Positions 1 through 10,059 of a stretch of 64,000 bases of DNA are shown here, one piece after another. A program made the position numbers and the translations under genes. Position 1 is the stretch's first letter, and each line of letters opens with the position of its first letter. Location: positions 62,001-126,000 of the forward strand of contig NZ_JAHCMU010000007.1 of assembly GCF_018449435.1 (NCBI RefSeq). Reading direction: 5' to 3'. The notes beneath the pieces were generated by a model. That model saw only the letters and a program-made list of their open reading frames with translations, did no database searches and was not told the DNA's origin. The DNA comes from Flagellimonas sp. 389 (GTDB taxonomy: Bacteria > Bacteroidota > Bacteroidia > Flavobacteriales > Flavobacteriaceae).

Positions 1-755
1 CGGTTTACGAACGCCAAGACTTTCACGGAATCAGCATTGCATTTTTTATATTCTTCAAAGTAGAGCTTACCACATTGCCATATAATCTGTACTTTTTGTT
101 CTTTGAAAAAGTCTAGCTCTTTTTCAATCAATTGGTTTACCCTTCTTGCCCCCAAGCTTCCTCCTATGACCAATACGATTCTTTCCTTTGGCTCTAAATC
201 AAAAAAACGGATTGCCTCCTCTTTTTCGACCCTTAAATCCACTAAATCCGAACGCACTGGGTTACCTGTTTTGACCACTTTTTCCTTAGGAAAAAACTTT
301 TCCATTCCATCATAGGCAACACAAATACTTTTGGCTTTATTCGCTAGAAGTTTGTTGGTAATGCCCGCGAAAGAGTTTTGTTCCTGTAGCACATAAGATA
401 CCTTGGAACCTGCAGCCACTTTCAACAGTGGTCCACTGGCGAAGCCTCCCGTTCCGATGGCCACGTTTGGCTTAAATTGTCTCAATATTTTTCGTGCTCT
501 CAACAAACTACTTATCAGTTTAAAGGGAAACATCAAATTTTTTAATGTCAGTTTCCTTTGCAATCCACTTATCCACAGGCCTTCTATTTTGTACCCAGCT
601 TGCGGCACTTTTTCCATTTCCATTTTATCCTTTGCCCCAACAAACAAAAATTCGGCATTCGGATGCCTTTTTTTCAGTTCATTGGCAATTGCAATGGCAG
701 GATAAATATGCCCTCCCGTGCCACCTCCAGAAAGTATGAATCTATAGTTGCCCAC
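1..755 (-). CDS. murG: MurG, UDP-GlcNAc:lipid I GlcNAc transferase (3' part outside window)
   Basis: Adds GlcNAc to undecaprenyl-PP-MurNAc-pentapeptide (lipid I) on the inner membrane face to make lipid II. The N-terminal glycine-rich motif SGGGTGGH is at residues 9-16, and the acceptor-domain sequences FASGPLLK and QEQNSFAG follow. About 251 of the usual ~360 residues are present; the gene continues past base 1. The start is a GTG (bases 755-753) that overlaps the end of ftsW by 14 bases; no in-frame ATG lies close upstream. The overlap suggests translational coupling in the dcw cluster. Family assignment is secure; the GTG start is inferred from alignment to the family N-terminus. Confidence 0.93.
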   Translation of the reverse strand, partial: MGNYRFILSGGGTGGHIYPAIAIANELKKRHPNAEFLFVGAKDKMEMEKVPQAGYKIEGLWISGLQRKLTLKNLMFPFKLISSLLRARKILRQFKPNVAIGTGGFASGPLLKVAAGSKVSYVLQEQNSFAGITNKLLANKAKSICVAYDGMEKFFPKEKVVKTGNPVRSDLVDLRVEKEEAIRFFDLEPKERIVLVIGGSLGARRVNQLIEKELDFFKEQKVQIIWQCGKLYFEEYKKCNADSVKVLAFVN

Positions 756-1947
756 TCAATACTTCTAAAGGATTACTTTCATCTATGTCATAGGATTCCT
801 CCTCTAAATTCTCTTTCTTATTGCTGGCACTTAGTATAATCCCAATGGCCATACAGGTCATCCAAATGGATGTTCCTCCCATACTGATCAACGGCAAGGG
901 CTGACCTGTAACGGGAAACAATTGCACCACCACTGCCATATTTATAAAGGCTTGAAAAACGATGGGCAGACCCACACCAATCACCAATAATTTTGAAAAA
1001 ATAGTCTTTGCCGAATTGGCAACGACCACAATACGGAACAGCAGCAACAGATAAAAAAACAACAAAGCACCGCCACCCAACAAACCATATTCTTCTATTA
1101 TAATGGCAAAAATGAAATCTGATGTACTTTGCGATAGCATGTTTTTAATCACGCTTTTGCCCGCTCCCTTTCCTACGATTCCACCCTCAGCAATGGCGAT
1201 TTTTGCCAGTGTTAGTTGATGCAAATCATCTTTTCCAGCTTTTTCCGGGCTCCAAAACGTTTCTATTCTAGATTTCCAAGTCCCTGCCCTTGAAGGCAAG
1301 ACTTCTGGTGTTTTAAACAATACAAAAAGAAACATCCCAGATAGTACAATTCCCGTTGCAACCATTGCGAACAAATACTTTAATGGATATCCGCCCAAAA
1401 AACACAGCACTAAAACCAAAAAACAAACAATGGCTGCAGTGGAAAAATTTTCTGGTAAAATGAGCATAACGACCAAGGCCGTAGGTAACCACAACGGCAA
1501 TATGCTTTCCTTAAAGGTGATGGCAACATCTTTTATCTTGGTCAAATAGCGTGCAATCCATATCATTAAAACAACAGATGCCAAGGTCGATGTTTGAAAA
1601 TTGACGCCCACAAACGGAATCTTTATCCATCTGTTTGCCGTAACCCCTCCTATTCTGGTCTCTACCGTAAGCGTGTATGCCAAAAGAATCAAAACAATGG
1701 GCAGTGCTATAATGGAAAGCCCCTTAAAATAATGTGTAGGAATACGATGTACCGCATAGATGATACCAAACCCTAAAAATAATAGTACCGCGTGCTTGAT
1801 GAGGTGCCCAAAAGTGGTACCATCATCATTTACATAAACAAGGTTTGTGCTTGCACTGTACACCGGTAAAAATGAGAAAAGCGCCAAAAGGGCCACTACG
1901 CCCCAAATAGCTTTATCACCTTTCAAATTTTTAAACACTGCCAACAT
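742..1947 (-). CDS. ftsW: FtsW, SEDS-family septal peptidoglycan glycosyltransferase
   Basis: Polytopic inner-membrane SEDS protein that polymerises lipid II at the septum together with the class B PBP FtsI, encoded upstream. At 401 residues it has the family length and many hydrophobic segments, with the typical C-terminal stretch [13 protein letters not shown] and the loop around [15 protein letters not shown]. It starts 2 bases after murD ends, and its end overlaps murG. Position in the dcw cluster favours FtsW over RodA. Bacteroidota dcw clusters keep ftsW between murD and murG, as here. Confidence 0.95.
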   Translation of the reverse strand: MLAVFKNLKGDKAIWGVVALLALFSFLPVYSASTNLVYVNDDGTTFGHLIKHAVLLFLGFGIIYAVHRIPTHYFKGLSIIALPIVLILLAYTLTVETRIGGVTANRWIKIPFVGVNFQTSTLASVVLMIWIARYLTKIKDVAITFKESILPLWLPTALVVMLILPENFSTAAIVCFLVLVLCFLGGYPLKYLFAMVATGIVLSGMFLFVLFKTPEVLPSRAGTWKSRIETFWSPEKAGKDDLHQLTLAKIAIAEGGIVGKGAGKSVIKNMLSQSTSDFIFAIIIEEYGLLGGGALLFFYLLLLFRIVVVANSAKTIFSKLLVIGVGLPIVFQAFINMAVVVQLFPVTGQPLPLISMGGTSIWMTCMAIGIILSASNKKENLEEESYDIDESNPLEVLSGQL

Positions 1948-1949
1948 TC

Positions 1950-3284
1950 CTATAAATTTTTTATAGCTCTTTTAAATTGATTCCCCCTATCCTCATAGTT
2001 TTCAAAAAGGTCAAAACTTGCACATGCGGGAGACAATAAAACCGAATCCCCTCGTTCTGAAATTTTATAAGCAACTTTTACCGCTTCTTCCATGGAGTAC
2101 GTTTCTACCATTAATTCTATGACATTACCAAAGGCCTCTTTAAGTTTGGAGTTATCCATACCTAGACAGACGATGGCTTTCACTTTTTCCCGTACCATGG
2201 GCATTAGTTCTTTGTAATCATTGCCCTTATCAACACCACCTACTATCCAGACGATAGGCTTTTTAATTCCATCCAACGCGTAATACGTTGCGTTGACATT
2301 AGTTGCCTTGGAATCGTTGATGTATTCCACATGGTTTATTTTGAGTACTTTCTCCAACCTGTGCGGAACTCCCTGAAAGGTTTGGATACTCTGACGAATG
2401 GTCTCCTTCCTAACATTGACCAACATAGCGGCAAGACTTGCTGCCATGGTATTCTTTACATTATGCTGGCCTTCTAGGGCTAAGATATCTTTACTCATTT
2501 CCAAGGTTTTATTTTCAATGTTCATTTTTATTGTATCATTTTCGAGCCATGCTCCTTCATCTTGTTTTTCCCTTAATGAAAAGGGCACTAATTTGGATTG
2601 AACCGGATGTTTTTCCAACCATGCCGTAATTACGTTATCATCAGCATCGTAAATCAGGTAATCCTTCTCATCTTGATTCATTGCGATACGAAATTTTGAA
2701 GCGATATACTTTTCAAACTTGTAATCGTAGCGATCCAGATGATCTGGCGTTATATTGGTTATCATGGCGATATGCGGCTTAAAGTCCACAATTCCGTCCA
2801 ACTGAAAACTGCTTATTTCCAAAGCATATTCATCATAACTTTGTTCGGCAACCATTTTAGCATAACTATCACCAATATTCCCTGCTACGCCAACATTTAA
2901 ACCTCCTTGTTCTAACAAGTGATAGGTTAGCATTGTTGTTGTTGTCTTACCGTTGCTCCCTGTAATGCCAATAATCGTTGCATCGGTATATTTTGATGCA
3001 AATTCGATTTCGGAAATAACAGGAATTCCATCGGCCACCAATTTCTGCACTAACGGCACATTATCCGGAATACCCGGACTTTTCATGACTACGTCCGCAT
3101 TTAAAATCTTAGCTTCTGTATGTCCACCTGACTCCCATTCAATCTCAAAATGTTCAAGAACCTTTTTATACTTTTCTTTTATTTCTCCTTTGTCAGAGAC
3201 AAAGACTTCAAATCCTTTTTTTAGCCCTAAAATGGCCGTGCCTACACCACTTTCTCCACCACCAAGAATCACCAAACGATTCAT
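1950..3284 (-). CDS. murD: MurD, UDP-MurNAc-L-alanine:D-glutamate ligase
   Basis: Cytoplasmic ATP-dependent Mur ligase adding D-Glu to UDP-MurNAc-L-Ala. Its 444 residues match the family. An N-terminal UDP-binding Rossmann segment (LGGGESGVG, residues 7-15) is followed by the ATP-binding loop GITGSNGKT (about 106-114), the central NITPDHLDRY motif and the C-terminal VGGVDKGNDY and LLSPACASFD motifs typical of MurD. The gene begins directly at the end of mraY and runs into ftsW, so it is probably translated from one dcw transcript. Confidence 0.96.
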   Translation of the reverse strand: MNRLVILGGGESGVGTAILGLKKGFEVFVSDKGEIKEKYKKVLEHFEIEWESGGHTEAKILNADVVMKSPGIPDNVPLVQKLVADGIPVISEIEFASKYTDATIIGITGSNGKTTTTMLTYHLLEQGGLNVGVAGNIGDSYAKMVAEQSYDEYALEISSFQLDGIVDFKPHIAMITNITPDHLDRYDYKFEKYIASKFRIAMNQDEKDYLIYDADDNVITAWLEKHPVQSKLVPFSLREKQDEGAWLENDTIKMNIENKTLEMSKDILALEGQHNVKNTMAASLAAMLVNVRKETIRQSIQTFQGVPHRLEKVLKINHVEYINDSKATNVNATYYALDGIKKPIVWIVGGVDKGNDYKELMPMVREKVKAIVCLGMDNSKLKEAFGNVIELMVETYSMEEAVKVAYKISERGDSVLLSPACASFDLFENYEDRGNQFKRAIKNL

Positions 3285-4505
3285 TTACCTTACTTTTAGG
3301 GTCACGATACTTATAATGGCCAACATGATTCCGATAATCCAGAACCGGGTCACTATTTTACTTTCGTGATATAATTTTTTCTGATAATGATGATGTAATG
3401 GTGCCATTAGAAATATGCGTTTTCCTTCTCCATATTTCTTTTTTGTATGTTTAAAATATCCTACTTGAAGCATCACCGAAAGTGATTCTGCAAAAAAGAT
3501 TCCACACAATAGCGGAATCAATAATTCCTTTCTCACAATAATTGCTATTACAGCGATAACCCCTCCAATAGTGAGACTCCCCGTATCTCCCATAAATACC
3601 TGTGCAGGATAGGCGTTGTACCATAAAAATCCCACCAAAGCCCCTACAAATGCAGCAATGAACACCAATAACTCTCCTACTCTGGGGATATAAAAAATAT
3701 CGAGATAATCCGAAAATTGAATGTTACCGGAAACCAATGCAAAAATCCCCAAGGTCAGTACGATTATGGCAGATGACCCTGCCGCAAGACCATCTATTCC
3801 ATCGGTTAGATTAGCACCGTTCGATACCGCGGTAACAATCAAAATAACTACGGGAATAAAAATCAGCCAAGCATATTTTTCAAGCCCTTCGCCTGCCCAA
3901 GAAATCCATTCTGTATAATCCAGCTCGTTATTTTTAAAGAAAGGGACATTGGTTCGTAAAGCCTTGGTTTCTTGTCCAAAAACCGTTTCCACCTTAAAGC
4001 TTTCCGTGATTCGGGTCGTGTCCTTTTCTTTTACGGTAACATCGGGATGAAAGTAAAGAACCGCTCCTACTATCAATCCCAAGACAACTTGACCTATAAT
4101 TTTAAACCTTCCCTTTAGACCTTCTTTGTTTTTCTTGAAGATTTTGATATAGTCATCAATAAATCCTATAATGCCCATCCAAATCGTTGTGACTACAAGC
4201 AAAATGATGTAAATATTCATTATATCGGCAAACAATAGCACCGGTAAAAGCGTTGACATTATGATAATTAAACCACCCATTGTAGGCGTTCCCGCTTTTT
4301 GCTGCTGCCCTTCCAGACCAAGATTGCGGATACTTTCCCCAATCTGTTTTTTTTGCAAAAACAGAATAATCCGCTTTCCATAGACCATGGCAATCAGCAA
4401 GGAAAACAATACGGCCATCCCAGATCTAAACGTCTGGAACTGGAACAGTGATGCCCCAGGCAACTGATATTGATTTTCCAAATATTCGAACAAATAGTAT
4501 AACAT
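3285..4505 (-). CDS. mraY: MraY, phospho-MurNAc-pentapeptide transferase
   Basis: Integral membrane enzyme moving phospho-MurNAc-pentapeptide from UDP to undecaprenyl phosphate to give lipid I. Diagnostic motifs: [33 protein letters not shown] and the C-terminal LHHHYQKK. It is 406 residues, about 45 longer than proteobacterial MraY, because of an extra soluble loop in the middle (around [12 protein letters not shown] to GEGLEKYAW); longer MraY proteins of this kind are usual in Bacteroidota as far as I know. It follows a 128-base gap after murE; murF is absent from this cluster. Confidence 0.96.
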   Translation of the reverse strand: MLYYLFEYLENQYQLPGASLFQFQTFRSGMAVLFSLLIAMVYGKRIILFLQKKQIGESIRNLGLEGQQQKAGTPTMGGLIIIMSTLLPVLLFADIMNIYIILLVVTTIWMGIIGFIDDYIKIFKKNKEGLKGRFKIIGQVVLGLIVGAVLYFHPDVTVKEKDTTRITESFKVETVFGQETKALRTNVPFFKNNELDYTEWISWAGEGLEKYAWLIFIPVVILIVTAVSNGANLTDGIDGLAAGSSAIIVLTLGIFALVSGNIQFSDYLDIFYIPRVGELLVFIAAFVGALVGFLWYNAYPAQVFMGDTGSLTIGGVIAVIAIIVRKELLIPLLCGIFFAESLSVMLQVGYFKHTKKKYGEGKRIFLMAPLHHHYQKKLYHESKIVTRFWIIGIMLAIISIVTLKVR

Positions 4506-4633
4506 TCCTTTTATTAGATATAAGATTTGAGATATGAGAACTGAATCGTTAAAAATGAGTAGTCAGTCCTGAAGAATAGAATTTCCGAGAGCTGCTTGAT
4601 CATTTTAATGTTTAACTTCATTCTTTGTTTTTT
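4506..4633 (-). other. murE-mraY spacer inside the dcw cluster
   Basis: This 128-base gap interrupts an otherwise overlapping gene series, at the place where murF sits in many other phyla. No ORF or hairpin terminator is evident. The mraY-proximal part is a low-complexity AT-rich tract (ATATCTCAAATCTTATATC on the minus strand) of a kind that recurs in other spacers of this window. Confidence 0.5.
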
Positions 4634-6097
4634 TTATTTTTCCAAGCTCATCAAAGCTTCTTTTACTTCCTTAAAATCATCAAAATCCACCCGTACACCA
4701 TTCGTCTCTTGATAGGTCTCATGTCCTTTTCCCGCAACTAGAATGATATCATTGGCCATAGCCAACTTACACGCCGCTTTTATTGCTTGTTTTCTGTTCT
4801 CTACGGACAGAACTTTTCTTGTATTTTGTGCTTCTACGCCTTCCTCCATTTCTTCTATGATGACCGATGGAGATTCTGTACGCGGATTGTCCGAGGTAAA
4901 AATGGCCTGATCGCTCATTTCTGAAGCGATATGACCCATAACCGGACGCTTAGACCTATCTCTATCACCACCACACCCCACTACGGTGATGACTTTTTCA
5001 TTTCCAGTCCTCAATGCATTGATAGTTACCAGTACATTTTTAAGTGCGTCCGGAGTATGGGCATAATCAACTATTGCCGTTATCTTTTCTTTGGATATAA
5101 AGTATTGAAATCTTCCGTCCACATTTTCGAGCTCACTGATAAGTTGAAGCGTCTCAAGCTTTTCTAGGCCCAGAATATCCGCTGTTGCATAAATTGCGAG
5201 GAGATTATATGCGTTAAAGTCCCCAATTAATTTAGACCATAGCTCATTGTCATCAATCTTCAACAACTGCCCATCAAACTGTTTTTCTAAAATCTGTGCC
5301 CTGTAATCTGCATAGGACTTAAGCGCATAGGTATATTTTTTGGCCTTGGTGTTCTGGAGCATCACCAATCCATTTTTATCATCAATATTAGTTAGGGCAA
5401 AGGCTGTTTTTGGCAAATCATCAAACAGTTTTTTCTTTGTATCCCTATATTCTGCAAATGTTTTATGGTAATCCAAATGATCATGGGAAAGGTTTGTGAA
5501 GATTGCTCCTGCAAAGTGTAATCCTTCGGACCTTTTTTGATGAATACCGTGGGAACTTACCTCCATAAAACAGTATTCCACTCCTTCCAAGTTCATATTG
5601 GACAAGTGTTGGTTTATGGTAAGTACATCTGGAGTAGTATGGGTAGCCTTATATTCCTTATTGTCTACCAAAACTTTGATAGTAGAAATCAATCCCACTT
5701 TAAAACCCGATTTTTTAAAAAGGTTGTATAGCAATGTGCTGACCGTTGTTTTACCATTGGTTCCTGTTATGCCCACCAATTTTAGGTTTTTTGAAGGGTT
5801 TTCATAATAATTGGCGGCAATATAGGCTAACGCACTATTGGCATTTGGAACTTTTAAATAGGTGATTCCGTTTACCAATAACTCTGGAAGCTCTTCGCAT
5901 ACGATTGCCTTAGCTCCAAGTTCCACCGCTTTTTGAATGTACTTATGCCCATCCGTAATCAATCCACGAATTGCTACGAACACATCATCCATTTCAACCT
6001 TACGAGAGTCAAAATGAACATGGTTGACCATTACGTTTGTATCTCCGCTAACAGCAGAAAGGCTTACACCGTACAATATGTCTTTCAATAATTTCAT
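4634..6097 (-). CDS. murE: MurE, UDP-MurNAc-tripeptide synthetase (meso-DAP type)
   Basis: Cytoplasmic ligase adding the third stem-peptide residue. The ATP loop TGTNGKTT lies at about residues 111-118. The substrate-selecting motif DNPR is at about 403-406, which in this family indicates meso-diaminopimelate rather than lysine. Length 487 residues is normal. The start overlaps the end of ftsI by 4 bases, so the two are likely translationally coupled. Confidence 0.96.
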   Translation of the reverse strand: MKLLKDILYGVSLSAVSGDTNVMVNHVHFDSRKVEMDDVFVAIRGLITDGHKYIQKAVELGAKAIVCEELPELLVNGITYLKVPNANSALAYIAANYYENPSKNLKLVGITGTNGKTTVSTLLYNLFKKSGFKVGLISTIKVLVDNKEYKATHTTPDVLTINQHLSNMNLEGVEYCFMEVSSHGIHQKRSEGLHFAGAIFTNLSHDHLDYHKTFAEYRDTKKKLFDDLPKTAFALTNIDDKNGLVMLQNTKAKKYTYALKSYADYRAQILEKQFDGQLLKIDDNELWSKLIGDFNAYNLLAIYATADILGLEKLETLQLISELENVDGRFQYFISKEKITAIVDYAHTPDALKNVLVTINALRTGNEKVITVVGCGGDRDRSKRPVMGHIASEMSDQAIFTSDNPRTESPSVIIEEMEEGVEAQNTRKVLSVENRKQAIKAACKLAMANDIILVAGKGHETYQETNGVRVDFDDFKEVKEALMSLEK

Positions 6098-8103
6098 GAA
6101 AGTTCCAGTACTATTTTTTTTACTTTATCAATGGCAGTTCCTTGATCTATGGACTGCTTTTTCACTTTTCCATTTCCTTTTACTTCAACCTGTAACCCCA
6201 AATTTTCCAATAATGAAACGGCATCCATACCGCTCATTCCTCTTACGTTGGGCACTTCTGCATGCTTCTTCTGCACCTGCGCATAATAGCGCTCATAGTT
6301 TTGGTTCAATGTCTCATCATCAAAAGATTTTCCTTTCACTTCATTGATGATAGGGGAAGTGGCATAAATTTTTTGGGCCATGGATTTAAAAACGGGACCA
6401 GATACATCAGCACCATAATATCCAACACTCTTGTCCGGTTCGTGAATCACTACAATACATGAATACTTAGGGTTGTCCGCAGGAAAATATCCTGCAAAAG
6501 ATGAAATGTAAGCTAGCTTATCGCGGTCTTTGGCCACATAGTTCTTTTGCGTTGTACCGGTTTTACCTGCCATGGAAAAACTCTTGGAATACATGCGATG
6601 CCCTGTTCCGTATTCTTTTTCTACAACATCCTTTAATAATTGCTGTGCTTTTTTAACTGTTTCCTTAGAGCAGATAGAAGAATTTAAGATTTCCTTATCA
6701 AACTTTTTTATCACTTTACTTCCTTCTCTAACGGACTTGATCAATCTTGGTTTTACCAATTCCCCATCGTTAGCAATAGCATTGTAAAAAGCCAATGTCT
6801 GTATGGGAGTAAGGGAGACTTCGTAACCATGAGACATCCATCCCAAAGAAATTCCGGACCATCCCTTGTCCCCGGGATATCTGATTACAGGGTCTCCTTC
6901 TCCAATGATAGGCAAATCCAGTTTTTTGTGAAGCCCCATATTCATGAGACGGTTTACAAATTTTCCCGGTTTTTCCTTATAGTTCTCATGAATCATTTTG
7001 GCAAAAGCCGTATTTGAAGAAACTGCAAAAGCTTTGGATAGTGATATTTTACCATAGCCGCCCCATTTCGTATCCTTTACGACTCTGTCATAAATTCTAT
7101 ACCTACCTTTTTCGGTATCAATTACGGTACTCGTATCCATGACTTTGTCTTCCAATGCGGCAACCATTGACATTAACTTGAACGTAGAACCAGGCTCGTG
7201 GGATTCCCCTACGGCATAGTTCAGCTTTTCATAGTAGTTGCCATTGGAGGTTATACCCAGATTTGAGATTGCCTTTATTTCACCGGTTTCGGTCTCCATG
7301 ACCACGACGCATCCATGGTCGGCCTTATACTTTTCCAATTGAGCCAAAAGCTCGTGATGGGCAATATCCTGGATGTTGATATCGATGGTGGAAACTACAT
7401 CTAGCCCATCTTGTGGCTCGACTATATTATCCAGGCCTACTGGTTTCCACTGGCCTTTTGCTATTTTTTGCTTTAGCCGTTTCCCTTCTTTTCCCCGCAG
7501 ATATTGTTCACCAAAAGCACCGTCCAGACCTACTCTGGTGTAATATCCATTCTCGTCAACTTTTTCATAGCCGATGCTCCTAGCAGCCATTTTTCCCAAG
7601 GGATATTCGCGTACTACTCGATGTGTTTCTATAAAACCTCCTTTGTAAGGGCCCAACGAAAACAATGGGAATTGTTTTATGCGGACATAATCCAAATAAT
7701 CCACATTACGGGCAACTAACTTATACCTGTTATTATTCGCTCTTGCTTTTCTAAAAAGTTGTCGGTAGTACGAAGAGGGCCTGTCAAAAAGTTTACCTAG
7801 AGAATCTGAAAGTGCAGCAACGTTGTTCTGAAAGTTTTCTTCTGAAACTGTCTTGGCATCAAAACGTATTTCATATTTGGGTACAGAAGCCGCCAATAAA
7901 CTCCCATCATCAGAATATAGATTTCCCCTATTGGGCTCAATGGTGAACATTTTTTCCGTTTTGTTCAGGGCAAGCTCTTTATAATCTTCTCCCTTGATCA
8001 TTTGAATGTCCACAAGCTTTACAATAACACAAATAGAGAAAACAACAAGACACCCCGCCACGAGGTATAGTCTGTTCATTATGTTTTTCTCCGTTATTGC
8101 CAC
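6094..8103 (-). CDS. ftsI: FtsI/PBP3-type septal transpeptidase with one PASTA domain
   Basis: Class B penicillin-binding protein that cross-links septal peptidoglycan, anchored by one N-terminal membrane helix (about residues 11-31). The PBP dimerisation domain follows, then the transpeptidase domain with catalytic STFK (Ser306-Lys309), SSN and KTGT (about 513-516), and a C-terminal PASTA domain (from VPNVRGMSGMDA to the end). All active-site motifs are intact. The 669-residue length reflects the PASTA extension usual in Bacteroidota. It overlaps ftsL upstream by 1 base and murE downstream by 4 bases. Confidence 0.96.
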   Translation of the reverse strand: MAITEKNIMNRLYLVAGCLVVFSICVIVKLVDIQMIKGEDYKELALNKTEKMFTIEPNRGNLYSDDGSLLAASVPKYEIRFDAKTVSEENFQNNVAALSDSLGKLFDRPSSYYRQLFRKARANNNRYKLVARNVDYLDYVRIKQFPLFSLGPYKGGFIETHRVVREYPLGKMAARSIGYEKVDENGYYTRVGLDGAFGEQYLRGKEGKRLKQKIAKGQWKPVGLDNIVEPQDGLDVVSTIDINIQDIAHHELLAQLEKYKADHGCVVVMETETGEIKAISNLGITSNGNYYEKLNYAVGESHEPGSTFKLMSMVAALEDKVMDTSTVIDTEKGRYRIYDRVVKDTKWGGYGKISLSKAFAVSSNTAFAKMIHENYKEKPGKFVNRLMNMGLHKKLDLPIIGEGDPVIRYPGDKGWSGISLGWMSHGYEVSLTPIQTLAFYNAIANDGELVKPRLIKSVREGSKVIKKFDKEILNSSICSKETVKKAQQLLKDVVEKEYGTGHRMYSKSFSMAGKTGTTQKNYVAKDRDKLAYISSFAGYFPADNPKYSCIVVIHEPDKSVGYYGADVSGPVFKSMAQKIYATSPIINEVKGKSFDDETLNQNYERYYAQVQKKHAEVPNVRGMSGMDAVSLLENLGLQVEVKGNGKVKKQSIDQGTAIDKVKKIVLELS

Positions 8104-8420
8104 TATTCTTCAGATTTTACTTTTATTTTTTGAGGAGGATTTTTTGACGGTACAATTCCCTCGTTGGCCACTATTTCCCTCAATGAGGATTCTAATTTTA
8201 ATTGTTGTACCGTTGACCTGTGTTCAAAAAATTCACTCTTGAGTTTTCTGACCTCTTCGCTCAACGCTGCAATCTCATGCACTTTTTTATCGGCTCTGTG
8301 GCTACTGGAAATCATCATTGCAGCTAGAAAAGAAGCGAAAAATAAAAACATCCAATTCTTGGGGGCATCTCCGCTCACCAAGAATTTTCCTTTCAATATG
8401 TCCAACAACCCTTTTTTCAT
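8103..8420 (-). CDS. ftsL: FtsL-like divisome protein
   Basis: Small bitopic protein of 105 residues: short cytoplasmic N-terminus, one membrane helix (about WMFLFFASFLAAMMI, residues 23-37) and a periplasmic part with heptad-like spacing (ALSEEVRKLKSEFFEH), as expected for FtsL, which pairs with FtsB/DivIC in the divisome. Sequence identity in this family is low, so the call leans on architecture and on its position between rsmH and ftsI. The stop overlaps the first base of ftsI. Confidence 0.85.
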   Translation of the reverse strand: MKKGLLDILKGKFLVSGDAPKNWMFLFFASFLAAMMISSSHRADKKVHEIAALSEEVRKLKSEFFEHRSTVQQLKLESSLREIVANEGIVPSKNPPQKIKVKSEE

Positions 8421-8441
8421 TACTTTGCTCTTTTCAACAAC

Positions 8442-9344
8442 CTATATCCGTTCTGCAATACGGAGTTTTGCACTTCTCGCCCTATTGTTCTTAGCTATCT
8501 CATCAGCCGATGGAACAATTAACCCTCCTACTTTCTTGAGCGGCACATCAATATTTCCGTAAAAATCTTTCTCAGCTTCTCCTTCAAATCTCCCAGCTCT
8601 TATGAAGCGCTTCACCAATCTATCTTCCAAAGAATGATAACTGATCATACTCAATCTTCCACCTTTGTCCAAAACTTCTGGTGCTTGCAACAAAAATGCT
8701 TTCAGCACCTCTATTTCTTGATTTACCTCGATCCTGATTGCCTGATATATCTGGGCCAAGATTTTGTTCTCTTTCATCTTTGGCAAAAAACGCTTTAATA
8801 CCACTTTCAATTCATCGGTGGTCTTTATGGGGGTTTCTAGCCTAGAGTCAATAATCGTCTTTGCCATGGCATTTGCATTCCGCAATTCACCATATTGAAA
8901 CAAAACCGATGCTAAATTTTCTTGGGAGTATGTATTCACCACTTTAAACGCGGACAACTCATTGGTTCGGTTCATTCGCATATCCAAATCCGCATTGAAA
9001 CGGATGGAAAAACCACGTTCTGCTTCATCAAACTGGTGGGAAGAAACTCCAAAATCTGCCAAAATTCCATCAACTTTCCGAATGCCATAGAACTTTAAAA
9101 ATTGTTTGAGAAACTGAAAATTCTGATGAATCAATTGAAACCTTTCATCTTCAATTGTGTTGGCCAACGCATCTTCATCTTGGTCAAATGCAAACAGCTT
9201 ACCATCTTTTCCCAGTCTTTTCAATATCTCTTTGGAGTGCCCTCCACCGCCAAAGGTGACATCTACATATACCCCATTTTCTTTTATGTTCAATCCGTCT
9301 ACCGACTCTTTGAGCAATACCGGATTGTGATATGAGCTAGTCAT
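8442..9344 (-). CDS. rsmH: RsmH (MraW), 16S rRNA m4C1402 methyltransferase
   Basis: SAM-dependent N4-methylation of C1402 in the ribosomal P site. Motifs: YHNPVLLKESVDGL near the start, the SAM loop VDVTFGGGGHS, GILADFGVSSHQFD, and RLSMISYHSLEDRLVK near the C-terminus. The frame stays open 45 bases further upstream, into mraZ, but the family N-terminus is TSSYHNPVLL, so I place the start at 9344 (or the adjacent ATG at 9347). This overlaps the mraZ stop by a few bases. Confidence 0.95.
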   Translation of the reverse strand: MTSSYHNPVLLKESVDGLNIKENGVYVDVTFGGGGHSKEILKRLGKDGKLFAFDQDEDALANTIEDERFQLIHQNFQFLKQFLKFYGIRKVDGILADFGVSSHQFDEAERGFSIRFNADLDMRMNRTNELSAFKVVNTYSQENLASVLFQYGELRNANAMAKTIIDSRLETPIKTTDELKVVLKRFLPKMKENKILAQIYQAIRIEVNQEIEVLKAFLLQAPEVLDKGGRLSMISYHSLEDRLVKRFIRAGRFEGEAEKDFYGNIDVPLKKVGGLIVPSADEIAKNNRARSAKLRIAERI

Positions 9345-9792
9345 CATCAGCAAAAATCTCTTCTGCCAAATCCGCATAGTCTTTTTCACTATCCGCCAAG
9401 ACAGCCTCGTACTTGTCCTTGTTCCAAATTTCTATTTTATCAAAAACAGCATTTAGCACTACTTCTTTCCCAATCTCTGCATATTCCACAAGGTTTTTTG
9501 GTATCTGCAACCTCCCCGTATCACTATCTATACTTACTTCTTTCATCCCTGCAACAAAGTTTCTCACAAAGGCATCGTACTTTCTATTGATCTTACTTTT
9601 CTTAAGCACTTTTTGCATTAAAACATCAAACTCATTTTTTGGATAGAGTTCTAAGCACTGCTGAAAAACAGACCGCTTGATTACAAAACCTTCGTTCATT
9701 ACGGGCAACAGCTGATTTTTCAAAGAGATAGGCAATATCACCCTTCCTTTGGCATCAGCTTTACAGTCATGTTGTCCTATAATATGTGTCAC
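9337..9792 (-). CDS. mraZ: MraZ, dcw-cluster transcription regulator
   Basis: AbrB-like protein of 151 residues with two MraZ repeats, each with a DxKGRxxLP-type core: DAKGRVILPISLKNQL at about residues 14-29 and the SDTGRLQIPKNLVEYA copy at about 95-110. In other bacteria MraZ binds 10-base-phased repeats in front of its own gene and represses dcw. A set of such repeats lies just upstream here (9840-9869). First gene of the cluster and divergent from the hydrolase at 10060. Confidence 0.95.
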   Translation of the reverse strand: MTHIIGQHDCKADAKGRVILPISLKNQLLPVMNEGFVIKRSVFQQCLELYPKNEFDVLMQKVLKKSKINRKYDAFVRNFVAGMKEVSIDSDTGRLQIPKNLVEYAEIGKEVVLNAVFDKIEIWNKDKYEAVLADSEKDYADLAEEIFADDD

Positions 9793-9821
9793 TAGAAATC
9801 AATTGGTTAGTAACTATAACT

Positions 9822-9829
9822 CAAATATA
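9822..9829 (-). promoter_or_regulatory. Candidate -7 promoter element of mraZ
   Basis: On the minus strand the bases read TATATTTG, a perfect match to the Bacteroidota -7 consensus TAnnTTTG, 29 bases before the mraZ start codon. No clear TTTG -33 box is seen; the MraZ-type repeats occupy that position. Confidence 0.5.
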
Positions 9830-9839
9830 TAGATTTTAT

Positions 9840-9889
9840 TTCCACATTTCTCCACTTAAAAACACATTTGTTAATAAATTCTCCACTTT
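9840..9889 (-). promoter_or_regulatory. Candidate MraZ operator: GTGG-type boxes at 10-base phase
   Basis: Reading the minus strand, three consecutive decamers are AAATGTGTTT, TTAAGTGGAG and AAATGTGGAA (9869-9840), each with GTG at the same place. A further AGTGGAGA copy lies about 20 bases upstream (near 9887-9880). Known MraZ sites are TGGGN repeats spaced 10 bases in E. coli and AAAGTG[T/G] repeats spaced 10 bases in Mycoplasma. The boxes abut the -7 element, a repressor-like placement. Binding is inferred. Confidence 0.6.
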
Positions 9890-10024
9890 TGACTTAAAAA
9901 GTAAGTTTTTACCTTAAAAAATAGCCCAACTGTTCTTTTGGGTAGCGCAGCCAACTTTTGCAGACTTCGTAAAATCCTGATTTTTTGACGAAACAAACCT
10001 AAAATCCGTGTGGTATGAATTGCC

Positions 10025-10032
10025 TATATTTG
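10025..10032 (+). promoter_or_regulatory. Candidate -7 promoter element of the hydrolase gene
   Basis: TATATTTG, a perfect TAnnTTTG match, ends 27 bases before the ATG at 10060. The -33 region has no convincing TTTG. Together with the mraZ element it makes 9793-10059 a divergent promoter region; nothing else was seen in that spacer. Confidence 0.45.
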
Positions 10033-10059
10033 CCCCTCTTAGTACCAACTAACATTTAG

